A stretch of 64,000 nucleotides of DNA from Cronobacter universalis NCTC 9529 (lineage in GTDB: Bacteria > Pseudomonadota > Gammaproteobacteria > Enterobacterales > Enterobacteriaceae), in assembly GCF_001277175.1 (NCBI RefSeq), contig NZ_CP012257.1, positions 3,348,001 to 3,412,000 of the forward strand, written 5' to 3'. The position numbers were made by a program, and so were the translations under genes. The notes below the pieces were generated by a model that saw nothing but the letters and a program-made list of their open reading frames with translations, ran no database searches and was not told where the DNA came from. Below, one piece after another: positions 53,616 to 63,603 of this stretch (position 1 is the stretch's first letter; each line of letters begins with the position of its first letter).

Positions 53616-54022
53616 TGCTTCGCCTCCGCGAGTGGGCAAAAATCGCTCCAGCCATGCGGCATAAAACGCAGCCGCTCACCGTCAGGCTGCGCCCAGCGCC
53701 AGAGCGTGAGTGGCACGGCATTCTCTTCCATGCCCTCCGCCGCGACCAGAACATACGTTTGCATCTGCCTGACGCAGGCGCGACCTTTCACCTCAGACAC
53801 CCGCTGACATTGCCACTGCGGCGTAAATGCCCAGTCCCGGCTTTGCGCCAATGCCAGTGCTGAAAGCGCCGCGTTAAACGTTTTAATCGCCGCGCTCTCG
53901 TTTGCCGCCCGGCCAAAGCGGCTGTCCAGTTGCTGCTGCAATCCACCCAGCATGAGGCTACCCAGCAGCAGCAAAGCCAGAACCATAGCGATGGTGGACA
54001 TGCCGTTCTCCCTCGCGTTCAT
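53600..54022 (-). CDS. ygdB: DUF2509 pseudopilin-like protein YgdB
   Basis: At 140 residues this protein begins MNARENGMSTIAMVLALLLLGSLMLGG, a hydrophobic N-terminus without the usual GFTLxE processing site but of similar shape; a periplasmic domain with several cysteines follows. It overlaps ppdB by 4 bp and ppdC by 16 bp. Gene order suggests a PilX-type minor pilin role, but this is inferred only from context. Confidence 0.85.
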   Translation of the reverse strand: MNARENGMSTIAMVLALLLLGSLMLGGLQQQLDSRFGRAANESAAIKTFNAALSALALAQSRDWAFTPQWQCQRVSEVKGRACVRQMQTYVLVAAEGMEENAVPLTLWRWAQPDGERLRFMPHGWSDFCPLAEAKQCQLP

Positions 54023-54582
54023 AAGTTAAACCCACTGACGCTATGCTCAACGGCTACCGGATCGCCGTGGTAGCGGAGCATGGTTGCGCGTAACGCCACG
54101 GTAAATAACGGAGGGAAGCCGTGCCGCCGTTTTTCCTGAATCTGAAACCTGTCGATGCGCACCATGGCGGGATTCGTCATCTTTTCCCACCCTTTACCCT
54201 CGCAGGACGTGGCGCCGCGCTGCGTCTCAAGGCTACCGTCGCGCAAGCGATACCCGGTCTGTTCCGCCTCCGCTGAGGGCGCGCCTTCAAAGCGTCCATT
54301 GCTGTTAGCGTCCCACTGCACCAGCAAACAGCTCCCCTCGCTATTGAGTTGCAGCGCGTGGCCCTGGCAACCCCCGTAGCAATACCCGGCCCGCTGTATC
54401 TGCTTGCCTACCGTAAATGCCAGTTGCCACAGCTCTTCCTGGAGCAATGTTTGTTGCGCCAGGCGCAGTACGCCGAGCTGCAACGCCGGGAGCAATCTGG
54501 CCGCACCGGTTAACAACATGCTGCTTATCCCAAGCGCAATCAGCACTTCAAGCAGAGAGAACCCTTTCTCTTTTACACGCAT
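54019..54582 (-). CDS. ppdB: Prepilin-like protein PpdB
   Basis: 187 residues. It has the cleavage site KGFSLLEVLIALGIS after a seven-residue basic leader, and a periplasmic domain that resembles PilW-type minor pilins. The start at 54582 gives the E. coli length; the longer frame to 54645 runs deep into ppdA. It overlaps ppdA by 10 bp and ygdB by 4 bp. Confidence 0.88.
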   Translation of the reverse strand: MRVKEKGFSLLEVLIALGISSMLLTGAARLLPALQLGVLRLAQQTLLQEELWQLAFTVGKQIQRAGYCYGGCQGHALQLNSEGSCLLVQWDANSNGRFEGAPSAEAEQTGYRLRDGSLETQRGATSCEGKGWEKMTNPAMVRIDRFQIQEKRRHGFPPLFTVALRATMLRYHGDPVAVEHSVSGFNL

Positions 54583-55046
54583 GATGTCCCTTCCCCCGGC
54601 TCGCATAACCGGATCCGTCCCCAGACCGAAATAATGATCCGCCACTCGCCCGCCTGGCTTTTCAAAATGATATGCCCGGGCCAGGCCGTATTACGTAAGC
54701 CAAAAAAGGCCAGCCCCGGCGTCATCTCGCCAATCTCCACCTCTGACCACGGCGGTGAAAACTGATTCTTCGCGCCTTTACGGCACACCTGCTCATCACT
54801 CGTCTGTGTTGCCAGACACCAACCCTCAGGGCCACGCTGTAACTTGAGCCGGTGATCGACATTACGCCAGTTAGCATCCTCTCTGAGCTGCTCAAGAAAA
54901 TCCCGCGTTTGCTGCGCGGTCTGCCATAAACGTTGCTGGTTCTGCCAGCGCTGCCAGCCATACACGCCCGCCGCGCTCATGCTGATAACAATGACCAGCG
55001 TCACCATCACTTCAATCAGGCTATAGCCCTGCTGTTTTCTGTTCAT
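54573..55046 (-). CDS. ppdA: Prepilin-like protein PpdA
   Basis: 157 residues. It starts MNRKQQGYSLIEVMVTLVIV; the prepilin motif G-Y-S-L-I-E places cleavage after Gly7. The periplasmic domain is GspH/FimT-like by size and shape. It is the first gene of the four-gene minor-pilin cluster and sits 180 bp after thyA on the same strand, separated by a terminator. Confidence 0.88.
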   Translation of the reverse strand: MNRKQQGYSLIEVMVTLVIVISMSAAGVYGWQRWQNQQRLWQTAQQTRDFLEQLREDANWRNVDHRLKLQRGPEGWCLATQTSDEQVCRKGAKNQFSPPWSEVEIGEMTPGLAFFGLRNTAWPGHIILKSQAGEWRIIISVWGRIRLCEPGEGTSCV

Positions 55047-55182
55047 GGCGCAAGTGTGCCACTGCCGGCAAACATGACCAGCGCCAATCGGCGAAACCGG
55101 AAGACATCTCGAAAGAAATCAACATATTTACATGCGCTTGCAGGAAGCCTGGAAGACGTGCCGAAGAATGAATAACGAGGAT

Positions 55183-55211
55183 AAAAAAACCGACGCAGGG
55201 CAGCGTCGGTT
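55183..55211 (-). terminator. lgt-thyA terminator
   Basis: AACCGACGC/GCGTCGGTT stem with a 6-base loop, followed on the reverse strand by a T run; 15 bases after the thyA stop. Confidence 0.92.
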
Positions 55212-55226
55212 ATGGCAGGGTAAGCG

Positions 55227-56021
55227 TTAAATCGCGACGGGCGCTTTGATAGCCGGATGAGGATCGTAGCCTTCGATTTCGAAATCTTCGAACCGGTAAT
55301 CAAAGAGCGAATCCGGCTTACGCTTGATAACCAGTTTTGGCAACGGACGCGGCTCGCGGGTGAGCTGTAAACGCGCCTGTTCCAGATGATTGCTGTAGAG
55401 ATGCGTATCGCCGCCGGTCCAGACGAAATCGCCCGGTTCAAGGTCACACTGCTGCGCCATCATATGCACCAGAAGCGCGTAGCTGGCGATGTTAAACGGC
55501 AGGCCGAGGAACACATCGCAGGAGCGCTGGTAGAGCTGGCAAGAGAGCTTGCCGTTCGCTACGTAGAACTGGAAAAACGCGTGGCAAGGCGCCAGCGCCA
55601 TTTTATCCAGCTCGCCTACGTTCCAGGCAGAAACAATGATACGGCGCGAATCCGGGTCGTTTTTCAGCTGGTTGATGACGGTTTCCAGCTGGTCGATATG
55701 ACGGCCATCGGGCGTCGCCCAGGAGCGCCACTGTTTACCGTAAACCGGGCCCAGATCGCCGTTTTCATCTGCCCATTCGTCCCAGATGGTGACGTTGTTT
55801 TCATGTAAATAGGCGACATTGGTATCGCCTTTCAGAAACCAGAGCAGCTCATGGATGATGGAGCGTAAATGACAACGTTTAGTGGTAACCAGCGGGAAGC
55901 CGTCCTGCAAGTTAAAACGCATCTGGTGGCCAAAAATCGAGAGCGTCCCGGTGCCGGTACGGTCATCTTTTTGTGCTCCCTCATGGAGCACTTTGTTCAT
56001 CAGTTCAAGGTACTGTTTCAT
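55227..56021 (-). CDS. thyA: Thymidylate synthase
   Basis: The 264-residue enzyme methylates dUMP to dTMP with methylene-tetrahydrofolate. The catalytic cysteine is in [12 protein letters not shown] (about residue 146) and the dUMP phosphate-binding region is [19 protein letters not shown]. Length equals E. coli ThyA. It lies six bases after lgt, a conserved operon in which both share translation signals. Confidence 0.99.
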   Translation of the reverse strand: MKQYLELMNKVLHEGAQKDDRTGTGTLSIFGHQMRFNLQDGFPLVTTKRCHLRSIIHELLWFLKGDTNVAYLHENNVTIWDEWADENGDLGPVYGKQWRSWATPDGRHIDQLETVINQLKNDPDSRRIIVSAWNVGELDKMALAPCHAFFQFYVANGKLSCQLYQRSCDVFLGLPFNIASYALLVHMMAQQCDLEPGDFVWTGGDTHLYSNHLEQARLQLTREPRPLPKLVIKRKPDSLFDYRFEDFEIEGYDPHPAIKAPVAI

Positions 56022-56027
56022 GGCGTC

Positions 56028-56903
56028 TCACGAAAGTTGCTGCTGTGGGCGGCGGCGATAAGCCCAGACCATCATGGCTGCGCCTGCGACGATCATCGGG
56101 ATGGAGAGGATCTGCCCCATGCTGATGTACTGCACCCACTCGCCGGTAAACTGCGCGTCCGGCTGACGGAAAAATTCAACAATGATACGGAATGCGCCGT
56201 AACCAATCAGGAACAGGCCGGAAACCGCACCCATCGGACGCGGTTTGCGGATAAACAGGTTCAGAATGATAAACAGCACGATGCCTTCCAGGAACAGCTC
56301 ATAGAGCTGCGACGGATGGCGTGGCAGCACGCCGTAGGTATTAAAGAGCGACTGCCATTCCGGATGCGAAGAGAGCAGGCTGATATCTTCGCTGCGCGAG
56401 CCCGGGAAAAGCATGGCATACGGGAAGCCCGGGTCGACACGGCCCCACAGCTCGCCATTAATAAAGTTACCCAGACGGCCAGCGCCAAGCCCGAAGGGGA
56501 TAAGCGGCGCAATAAAATCGGAGACCTGGAAGAAGTTACGTTTGGTGCGCTTCGCAAACCAGATCATGACGCAGATAACGCCGATGAGCCCGCCGTGGAA
56601 AGACATCCCGCCATCCCAGACGCGGAACAGATAGAGCGGATTTTCAAGAAACAGCGGCAGGTTGTAAAACAGGACATAACCGATGCGGCCGCCAAGGAAA
56701 ACGCCGAGGAAGCCCGCATACAGCAGGTTTTCAACTTCATTTTTGGTCCAACCGCTGCCGGGGCGATTAGCGCGACGAACGGCAAGCCACATGGCGAATA
56801 CAAAGCCCACGAGGTACATCAGCCCGTACCAGTGAAGCGAAACCGGCCCAAGGGAGAAAATTACCGGATCAAAATCGGGAAAATGCAGATAGCCACTATT
56901 CAT
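56028..56903 (-). CDS. lgt: Prolipoprotein diacylglyceryl transferase
   Basis: The 291-residue inner-membrane enzyme transfers diacylglyceryl from phosphatidylglycerol to the lipobox cysteine of prolipoproteins. Seven transmembrane segments are visible, with the HGGLIG motif and the Lgt signature [14 protein letters not shown] near residue 142. In this window its substrates would include MltA, YgdI and YgdR. It is the first gene of lgt-thyA. Confidence 0.98.
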   Translation of the reverse strand: MNSGYLHFPDFDPVIFSLGPVSLHWYGLMYLVGFVFAMWLAVRRANRPGSGWTKNEVENLLYAGFLGVFLGGRIGYVLFYNLPLFLENPLYLFRVWDGGMSFHGGLIGVICVMIWFAKRTKRNFFQVSDFIAPLIPFGLGAGRLGNFINGELWGRVDPGFPYAMLFPGSRSEDISLLSSHPEWQSLFNTYGVLPRHPSQLYELFLEGIVLFIILNLFIRKPRPMGAVSGLFLIGYGAFRIIVEFFRQPDAQFTGEWVQYISMGQILSIPMIVAGAAMMVWAYRRRPQQQLS

Positions 56904-57067
56904 CTGTCACCAAAACCTGTTGTTATCCCGCTGAAAGTGGACAGCGGGTGAGATGCTGCGCCCTTTTCCGGGCGCTCCTAAGGCAGCGGATCATAGCATA
57001 AAGCCCAGCGTGGGCGAGGACACGAAGTTGTAAAAGATATGTAAGAGCACGCCCTGCTATCGCTGCG

Positions 57068-59314
57068 CTACAGGCCGCCGCGAATCAGGCCGCCCATGCC
57101 GCGACGCTCCATAAACGCCGCCACCTGATGACGTACTTCGGTCGCCGATTGCGATTCCAGGCTGCGCCCGCTAAGCGTTTCAGCTTCTTCCAGCGTGATA
57201 TGCCGCAGCAGATACTTCACGCGCGCGACCGAGCGGCCATTCATGGAGAGATGGTGATAGCCCATACCGACCAGGAGCGCGACGCACATCGGGTCGCCGG
57301 CCATTTCGCCGCACAGGCACAGATCAATGCCGAGGCGCTGCGCCTCAAGGGCGATCATTTTAAGCGCACGAAGCATCGCGGGATGCAGACTGTCATAGAG
57401 GCTGGCGACGCGCGTGTTATTGCGGTCTACCGCCAGCAGGTATTGGGTAAGGTCATTGGTGCCGACGGAAATAAAATCAACGCGGCTTGCCAGGTGAGGC
57501 AGCATGAAGAGCATCGATGGCACTTCCACCATCACGCCCAGCCGGGGTTTAGGGATTTCATAGCCGAGCATCTCTTCCATTTCGCGGCCAGCGCGATCGA
57601 TAAGCCGACGCGCTTCGTCCACTTCGTCGATGCTCGTGATCATCGGCAACAGAATGCTGAGATTGCCGGTCGCGGCGTTGGCGCGCAGCATGGCGCGCAC
57701 CTGGATCAAAAAGATCTCCGGCTGATCGAGCGTGATGCGGATACCGCGCCAGCCGAGGCACGGGTTCTCCTCGCTGATGGGCATGTAGGGCAGCTGTTTA
57801 TCCGCGCCGACATCAAGTGTGCGCAGCGTCACTGGCTTGTCATTAAACATCTGCAACATGCCCTGGTACTGCGCCACCTGCTCTTCTTCTGACGGGAAAC
57901 CGCTTTGCAGCATAAACGGGATTTCGGTGCGGTAAAGGCCAATCCCGTCGATACGGCTGCCCAGTTTCTCTTCATGCTCCGGGCTCAGGCCCGCATTCAG
58001 CATGACCTGCACCCGCTCGCCGCTTTTCAGACAGGCGGGCTGTTCGACATAATCTTCGGCGAGCCGGCTAAGTTCATTTTCTTCGCTAATCAGCCGCTGG
58101 TATTCATGAAGCAGCACCGGGCCTGGGTCGACCAGCAGTTCGCCGCGATAACCATCCACCACCAGCATACGGTGATGCAGCACAGAAGGCTGGATATCCG
58201 CGCCCATCACGGTCGGAATACCCATCGCGCGCACCATGATAGCGGCATGGGAGTTAGCGGCGCCGTCGCGCACGACAACGCCCACCAGTCGGTCCTGCGG
58301 CAGCTCGGCGAGCGTCGCGGCGGAAAGCTCATCCGCCACCAGCACAAAACGCTCCGGCCAGGTATTTGGGCTCTGGATGTTATCGTCGAGATGGAACAGC
58401 AGGCGCTGTCCGAGCGTACGCAGATCGCCGGCCCGCTCTTTCATATAGCCATCGGTCAGCGCGGCGAACTGCTCGGCGAATTTCTCGATAACTTTTTTGA
58501 CCGCCCACTCGGCGACCGAACCTTTATCCACCTCGTCGTAGAGCTCACGACGCAGCCGCGCGTCGGACAACAGGTGCGAGTAGAGATCGAAAATCGCCGC
58601 CGTCTCCTTCTGCGCGCCTGCGGCAAAGCGTTTGCTGTAGCGGCGGAATTCGCCGGCGGCTTCTTCGAGCGCGGTGGTCAGGCGTTCGCGCTCAAGCCCG
58701 GTATCCAGCGTCGAGGCTTCGTACACCTGCTCCATCAGCGGCAGCGTGGCGTCCATCCAGCCCTGCGCAATCGCCACGCCTGGCGAGGCCGGCAGCGCGC
58801 GGATACGCGTCTGGCGGTACTGGCCAAACAGCGCGGTAAGCTGAGATTGCGACAGGATCGCCGCCATCTGGGTGGCGAGCGTCACCAGGAAGGATTCTTC
58901 GCTCTCGTCGTACTGGCGCAGCTCGCGCTGCTGAACGACTAAAACGCCAAGCAGCTGGCGGCGCTGAATAATCGGCACGCCGAGAAAGGCGCGAAAACGC
59001 TCTTCGCGTACGGCGGGAATGTATTTAAAGCTGGGGTGTTTTTGCGCGTCGGCGAGGTTAATGGGTTCGGCGAGACGCCCGACAAGCCCGACGATGCCTT
59101 CGTCAAAGGCCAGCGTGACGGTACGCCCGCGCGGCTTTTTCAGCCCCCTGGTTGCCATAAGGTAATAGCATCGCCGGTCGTGGTCGGCGAGATAAACCGA
59201 ACAAACTTCGGTATCCATCGCAAGACAGATATCCGTCACGAGAATATCCAGCGCCTCGTTGAGGCGCGGGGCGCTGGCCACTTTCTCGACTATTTCTCGC
59301 AACCGGGTGAGCAT
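57068..59314 (-). CDS. ptsP: PTS-Ntr enzyme I (PtsP)
   Basis: The 748-residue phosphotransferase starts the nitrogen PTS, passing phosphate from PEP to NPr and EIIA-Ntr. The N-terminal GAF domain (about residues 18-160) is followed by a PEP-utilising domain with the phospho-acceptor His356 (NSHAAIMVRAMGIPT) and a C-terminal PEP-binding barrel (FISVGTNDLTQYLLA, LCGEMAGDP). The length and histidine position match E. coli. It follows rppH by 12 bp. Confidence 0.98.
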   Translation of the reverse strand: MLTRLREIVEKVASAPRLNEALDILVTDICLAMDTEVCSVYLADHDRRCYYLMATRGLKKPRGRTVTLAFDEGIVGLVGRLAEPINLADAQKHPSFKYIPAVREERFRAFLGVPIIQRRQLLGVLVVQQRELRQYDESEESFLVTLATQMAAILSQSQLTALFGQYRQTRIRALPASPGVAIAQGWMDATLPLMEQVYEASTLDTGLERERLTTALEEAAGEFRRYSKRFAAGAQKETAAIFDLYSHLLSDARLRRELYDEVDKGSVAEWAVKKVIEKFAEQFAALTDGYMKERAGDLRTLGQRLLFHLDDNIQSPNTWPERFVLVADELSAATLAELPQDRLVGVVVRDGAANSHAAIMVRAMGIPTVMGADIQPSVLHHRMLVVDGYRGELLVDPGPVLLHEYQRLISEENELSRLAEDYVEQPACLKSGERVQVMLNAGLSPEHEEKLGSRIDGIGLYRTEIPFMLQSGFPSEEEQVAQYQGMLQMFNDKPVTLRTLDVGADKQLPYMPISEENPCLGWRGIRITLDQPEIFLIQVRAMLRANAATGNLSILLPMITSIDEVDEARRLIDRAGREMEEMLGYEIPKPRLGVMVEVPSMLFMLPHLASRVDFISVGTNDLTQYLLAVDRNNTRVASLYDSLHPAMLRALKMIALEAQRLGIDLCLCGEMAGDPMCVALLVGMGYHHLSMNGRSVARVKYLLRHITLEEAETLSGRSLESQSATEVRHQVAAFMERRGMGGLIRGGL

Positions 59315-59326
59315 AATTTGCGTGGC

Positions 59327-59860
59327 TTAACCTCTTTTACGTCGCCAGGCAGGCGAAGGATTACGCTGCGGTGGCGCGCTCTCCTGCAACGGCATTACAA
59401 CGCTTGCGAACTCTTTCATCACCCGACGATACACATCGCGCTTAAAAGAGACCACCTGGCGCACCGGATACCAGAAGCTTACCCACCGCCAGCCGTCAAA
59501 TTCAGGCGTACTGCTGGTTTGCATGTTGATATCGGCGTCGTTGCTCATTAACTGCAGAAGAAACCACTTTTGTTTCTGGCCGATACATACCGGCTTTGTG
59601 TCCCAACGCACCAAACGTTTTGGTAATTTGTAACGTAACCAGTTTCGGGTTGTGGCAAGGATGCGCACATCTTTTCGTTGTAAACCGACCTCTTCGAAAA
59701 GCTCGCGGTACATCGCCTGCTCCGCCGACTCGCCGGGATTAATACCGCCTTGCGGAAATTGCCAGGAGTGCTGACCAAAACGTCTGGCCCACATTACCTG
59801 CCCCTGACGATTACAGATCACGATACCAACATTCGGGCGGTAGCCATCATCATCGATCAC
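59327..59860 (-). CDS. rppH: RNA 5'-pyrophosphohydrolase
   Basis: At 177 residues this Nudix hydrolase removes pyrophosphate from mRNA 5' ends and so opens them to RNase E. The Nudix box [22 protein letters not shown] covers residues ~38-59 (glutamates of REXXEE present). It starts with GTG at 59860, as in E. coli. It is first in the rppH-ptsP unit and faces the 680-bp mutH intergenic region. Confidence 0.97.
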   Translation of the reverse strand: MIDDDGYRPNVGIVICNRQGQVMWARRFGQHSWQFPQGGINPGESAEQAMYRELFEEVGLQRKDVRILATTRNWLRYKLPKRLVRWDTKPVCIGQKQKWFLLQLMSNDADINMQTSSTPEFDGWRWVSFWYPVRQVVSFKRDVYRRVMKEFASVVMPLQESAPPQRNPSPAWRRKRG

Positions 59861-60543
59861 CGGACTACCTCAAAATAAACCTGGATAGTAACGATTGTTT
59901 CATACTCCTCATTGACGGTAAACCACTCTGTTAGCCGCTGTGAACAGGAATAACATTTGAATAACTCACAAAAATATGCGGGGTTATAAACAGGGAATGC
60001 GGTTGAAGGCTGCTTTTATTCACTTTTTCTGTGGATATCTTTGTGAAGAAGTGTCTTATTTCCCAGGGAAAACCCAAAACAACTTATAGGTAAGGATAAT
60101 TCTTATAGATAAAATTTCATTGCTATTCAAACGATTAAAATTAAAAAAGCATGATATTCACCGCGTAGCGTGACGATCATCACACTCACGATCCTTATTC
60201 TGACGAAAGATCGACCAGCGTCGTTTTTATCCACAGATTATGCCAATAACTTAGTCACAAATTGCTGAAAAAGACGGTTTTCCCCGTCCGTCAAGGCTGT
60301 AAATCGAAACAGTAGTGGGGTATTTACACAGTTATCCCATTTTTCTGTGGATAAAGTGGTGTAAGATCCTGTTTATTGTCGGTGACCAGAATTGAACAAC
60401 CTCAATCCGCGACGCCCGGGAAATCTTTTTTCCGTCTAAAAAGCATTTTAAATCATAGCATTGCCCCTGTTGCTCACAAGCAGGTAAACTCTTCCCACAA
60501 GCAGGTTTTTTGCTGTTCATTTTTTAATCAGAAGGTAATGGTT
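59861..60543. promoter_or_regulatory. DARS2-like DnaA-box region between rppH and mutH
   Basis: A 683-bp non-coding, AT-rich stretch. It has two perfect DnaA boxes in opposite orientation: TTATCCACA at 60227-60235 and TGTGGATAA at 60346-60354. Single-mismatch boxes are TGTGGATAT at 60030-60038, TGTGAAGAA at 60042-60050 and TTATAAACA at 59984-59992. One IHF-like site (ATTCAAACGATTA, 60125-60137, one mismatch) lies between. From memory, E. coli DARS2, which regenerates ATP-DnaA, is in the intergenic region next to mutH; this is its probable counterpart. The mutH promoter and its AGAAGG ribosome binding site (60530-60535) are also here. Confidence 0.65.
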
Positions 60544-61230
60544 ATGACGTCCCTCGCTCCTCTTACTCAACCGCCCGTCGATGAAGCGCAGCTGCTGCAT
60601 CAGGCGCAGCAGTTGGCGGGGCTGACGCTTGGCGAGCTGGCGACGCTGGCCGGGCTCGACACCCCCGCCGATTTGCGTCGCGATAAGGGCTGGACAGGCG
60701 TGTTGCTGGAGCGCTGGCTTGGCGCGAGCGCAGGCAGTAAACCGGAACAGGATTTCGCCGCGCTTGGCGTGGAGCTGAAAACGATCCCAATAGACAGCCA
60801 GGGCCGCCCGCTTGAAACGACGTTTGTGTGCGTCGCCCCGCTGACGGGCAATACCGGCGTGACGTGGGAAACCAGCCATGTGCGTCACAAGCTCAAACGC
60901 GTATTGTGGGTGCCGGTGGAAGGCGAGCGCGACATCCCGCTGGCCGCGCGACGCGTCGGCGCGCCGCTGCTCTGGAGCCCGTCGCCGCAGGAAGACGATC
61001 GGCTGCGCCGTGACTGGGAAGAGTTAATGGACTTGATTGTGTTGGGTCAGGTGGAACGCATCACCGCGCGTCACGGAGAAGTGTTGCAGCTGCGTCCAAA
61101 AGCCGCCAACAGCAAAGCGCTGACGCCCGCGTTCGGCGCGCACGGCGAGCCGATACTGACGTTACCGCGCGGCTTTTACCTGAAGAAAAACTTCACCGCC
61201 GCGCTGCTGGCGCGCCATTTTTTGTTATGA
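60544..61230 (+). CDS. mutH: DNA mismatch repair endonuclease MutH
   Basis: The 228-residue protein nicks the unmethylated strand at hemimethylated GATC after MutS/MutL activation. The active-site D(x)nExK pattern is visible in the middle: [14 protein letters not shown] (D70, E77 and K79 region). The start at 60544 (MTSLAPL) has AGAAGG at good spacing; MVMTSL at 60538 would leave only two bases. The open frame up to 60376 is an artefact through the DnaA-box region. Length equals the family norm. Confidence 0.97.
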   Translation: MTSLAPLTQPPVDEAQLLHQAQQLAGLTLGELATLAGLDTPADLRRDKGWTGVLLERWLGASAGSKPEQDFAALGVELKTIPIDSQGRPLETTFVCVAPLTGNTGVTWETSHVRHKLKRVLWVPVEGERDIPLAARRVGAPLLWSPSPQEDDRLRRDWEELMDLIVLGQVERITARHGEVLQLRPKAANSKALTPAFGAHGEPILTLPRGFYLKKNFTAALLARHFLL

Positions 61231-61307
61231 ACACCTTAAATTTTTGTCAACAGCCATGCGCAGACGCATATAATTAGCGTTTTGTTACTTTAAGCAGGAC
61301 TTTTTGA

Positions 61308-62021
61308 ATGTTGTTTGCATGGATAACGGATCCCAACGCCTGGCTGGCGCTCGGTACGCTGACGCTGCTGGAGATTGTGCTTGGGATCGACAATATCATT
61401 TTTCTCTCTCTGGTCGTGGCGAAACTGCCGAAGTCTCAGCAGGCGCCGGCGCGTAAGCTGGGTCTCGGCGCGGCGATGATTATGCGCCTCGCGTTGCTGG
61501 CGTCGATCGCCTGGGTCGTAAAGCTCACCAACCCGCTGTTTACGGTGTTCGATCAGGCCATCTCGATGCGGGATCTGATCCTGCTGCTGGGCGGCCTTTT
61601 CCTTATCTGGAAAGCCAGTAAAGAGATCCACGAAACGATCGAAGGCGAGGAAGAAGGCCTGAAAACCAACGTGCACTCCTTCTTTGGCGCCATCTTCCAG
61701 ATCATGCTGCTGGATATTATCTTCAGTCTGGATTCGGTCATTACCGCGGTGGGCCTCTCCGATCATCTGTTTATTATGATGGCGGCGGTGGTGATTGCGG
61801 TAGGCGTGATGATGTTCGCCGCGCGCCCTATCGGCGAATTTGTCGAGCGCCATCCGTCCGTGAAAATGCTGGCGCTCTCTTTCCTGATTCTCGTGGGTTT
61901 CACCCTGATGCTGGAGAGCTTCGATATTCATGTGCCGAAAGGCTACATTTACTTCGCGATGTTTTTCTCCATCGCCGTGGAAAGCCTCAATCTGCTGCGC
62001 AACAAGAAAAAACCGCTGTAA
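61308..62021 (+). CDS. ygdQ: TerC family inner-membrane protein YgdQ
   Basis: The 237-residue protein has seven hydrophobic helices with conserved acidic residues inside the first ([15 protein letters not shown]) and mid-protein helices ([19 protein letters not shown]). These belong to the TerC/Alx/MgtR-like family, some members of which export Mn2+. The function of YgdQ itself is unknown. It lies 77 bp after mutH and has its own terminator. Confidence 0.93.
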   Translation: MLFAWITDPNAWLALGTLTLLEIVLGIDNIIFLSLVVAKLPKSQQAPARKLGLGAAMIMRLALLASIAWVVKLTNPLFTVFDQAISMRDLILLLGGLFLIWKASKEIHETIEGEEEGLKTNVHSFFGAIFQIMLLDIIFSLDSVITAVGLSDHLFIMMAAVVIAVGVMMFAARPIGEFVERHPSVKMLALSFLILVGFTLMLESFDIHVPKGYIYFAMFFSIAVESLNLLRNKKKPL

Positions 62022-62025
62022 GACG

Positions 62026-62049
62026 AACGCTCCTTCGGGAGCGTTTTTG
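62026..62049 (+). terminator. ygdQ terminator
   Basis: AACGCTCC-TTCG-GGAGCGTT stem with a stable tetraloop, followed by T residues. Confidence 0.9.
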
Positions 62050-62149
62050 TTTATTCCTCAGTGCTTTTAAGAATTTGCTGCTTTTTCGCGCCGCCTCGCT
62101 GCTTTTTACTAGACTCTACGTGGACCCCTTCCTGATGAGGCGAAAAACA

Positions 62150-62368
62150 ATGAATAAATGGGCTGTAGCAATTTCTGCCGTCGGATTGGCCTTCGCGGTT
62201 TCAGGCTGTAGCAGTGATTACGTCATGGCGACCAAAGATGGCCGGATGATCCTGACTGAAGGCAAACCGCAGGTCGATGACGAAACCGGTCTGGTCAGCT
62301 ATCGCGACCCGCAGGGTAACGAGATGCAGATTAACCGCGATCAGGTTTCGCAAATCATTGAGCGTTAA
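62150..62368 (+). CDS. ygdR: YgdI/YgdR family lipoprotein
   Basis: A 72-residue small lipoprotein with signal peptide [20 protein letters not shown] (lipobox VSGC, Cys20). The mature DUF903 domain ([18 protein letters not shown], then [15 protein letters not shown]) aligns residue for residue with the paralog at 34109. The frame is open to 62075, but the lipoprotein start at 62150 is preferred. The function is unknown. Confidence 0.93.
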   Translation: MNKWAVAISAVGLAFAVSGCSSDYVMATKDGRMILTEGKPQVDDETGLVSYRDPQGNEMQINRDQVSQIIER

Positions 62369-62370
62369 AT

Positions 62371-62397
62371 AAAAGGTCAGCGTCACGCTGACCTTTT
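62371..62397 (+). terminator. ygdR terminator
   Basis: AAAAGGTCAGCG-TCA-CGCTGACCTTTT, a 12-bp perfect stem with A/T flanks, followed by GGTTTTTT. Confidence 0.9.
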
Positions 62398-62504
62398 GGT
62401 TTTTTCTCCCTCCCCTCTTTTCCTTTTGTCTCCCCTCTGCCATGTTTATATTCCTTTGTCAGGAATGGCCTGACGCGGACTGAACAACAGAAGGTAGGCC
62501 GGCT

Positions 62505-63545
62505 ATGCATTATCACCGTATTCCTCATAGCTCACTTGAAGTCAGCACGCTGGGGCTGGGAACCATGACCTTTGGTGAACAAAACAGCGAGGCCGACGCC
62601 CACGAACAGCTCGATTACGCGGTAAGCCAGGGCATAAACCTGATTGATGTCGCCGAAATGTATCCCGTCCCGCCGCGCCCCGAAACGCAGGGTCTGACGG
62701 AAACCTATGTCGGCAACTGGCTGAAAAAACGCGCGAACCGCGAGAAGCTGGTGATCGCCTCCAAGGTCAGCGGCCCGAGCCGCAACAGCGACAGCGGCAT
62801 CCGCCCTAACCAGGCGCTGGATCGTAAAAATATCCGCGACGCGCTCGACGCCAGCCTGAAACGTTTACAGACCGATTATCTCGATCTCTACCAGGTGCAC
62901 TGGCCGCAGCGCCCGACCAACTGCTTCGGCAAGCTGGGCTACACCTGGACCGACAGCGCGCCGGTCGTCACGCTGCTGGAAACCCTGGAGGCGCTCGCGG
63001 AATTCCAGCGCGCGGGGAAAATCCGCTATATCGGCGTGTCGAATGAAACCGCCTTTGGCGTGATGCGCTACCTGCATCTGGCGGATAAACACGATCTGCC
63101 GCGCATCGTCACCATTCAGAACCCGTACAGCCTGCTGAACCGCAGTTTCGAAGTGGGGCTGGCGGAAGTGAGCCAGTTCGAGGGCGTCGAGCTGCTGGCC
63201 TACTCCGCGCTGGCGTTCGGCACGCTGACCGGCAAATACCTGAACGGCGCGAAACCCGCTGGCGCGCGCAATACGCTCTTCAGCCGCTTTACGCGCTACA
63301 GCAGTGAGCAGTCGCAAAAAGCGGTGGCGGCGTATGTTGAGGTGGCGAAGCGCCACGGCCTGGATCCGGCGCAGATGGCGCTGGCGTTCGTGCGCCAGCA
63401 GCCGTTTGTGGCGAGCACGCTGCTGGGTGCCACAACGATGGAACAGCTAAAAACTAACGTCGAAAGCCTGCATCTGACGCTCAGTGAAGACGTGCTGGCG
63501 GAACTCGAAGCGGTACATCAGGTTTATACCTACCCGGCGCCGTAA
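62505..63545 (+). CDS. tas: Aldo-keto reductase Tas
   Basis: The 346-residue NADP(H)-dependent protein of the AKR superfamily (AKR11-like) suppresses some tyrosine auxotrophs in E. coli starvation assays; the natural substrate is unknown. Catalytic residues fit the AKR pattern: Asp and Tyr in LIDVAEMYPVPPRPET, the lysine in LVIASKVSGPSR, and the histidine in LYQVHWPQRPTN. The ribosome binding site AGAAGGTAGG precedes the start. Confidence 0.95.
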   Translation: MHYHRIPHSSLEVSTLGLGTMTFGEQNSEADAHEQLDYAVSQGINLIDVAEMYPVPPRPETQGLTETYVGNWLKKRANREKLVIASKVSGPSRNSDSGIRPNQALDRKNIRDALDASLKRLQTDYLDLYQVHWPQRPTNCFGKLGYTWTDSAPVVTLLETLEALAEFQRAGKIRYIGVSNETAFGVMRYLHLADKHDLPRIVTIQNPYSLLNRSFEVGLAEVSQFEGVELLAYSALAFGTLTGKYLNGAKPAGARNTLFSRFTRYSSEQSQKAVAAYVEVAKRHGLDPAQMALAFVRQQPFVASTLLGATTMEQLKTNVESLHLTLSEDVLAELEAVHQVYTYPAP

Positions 63546-63573
63546 GCGCCGCGCCATCCGCTGATGCTGATAC

Positions 63574-63603
63574 AAAAAGACCCGCCGGAGCGGGTCTTTT
63601 TTT
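63574..63603. terminator. Bidirectional terminator between tas and lplT
   Basis: AAAAAGACCCGC-CGGA-GCGGGTCTTTTT, a long perfect stem with A and T runs on opposite sides; serves the converging tas and lplT genes. Confidence 0.92.

Noticed and set aside
57905..58942. 345-codon frame antisense to ptsP
   Set aside because: Mirror of ptsP codon bias, without recognisable motif.
60376..60543. N-terminal extension of MutH
   Set aside because: The extra 56 residues run through a DnaA-box region with no ribosome binding site; the start at 60544 gives the family length.
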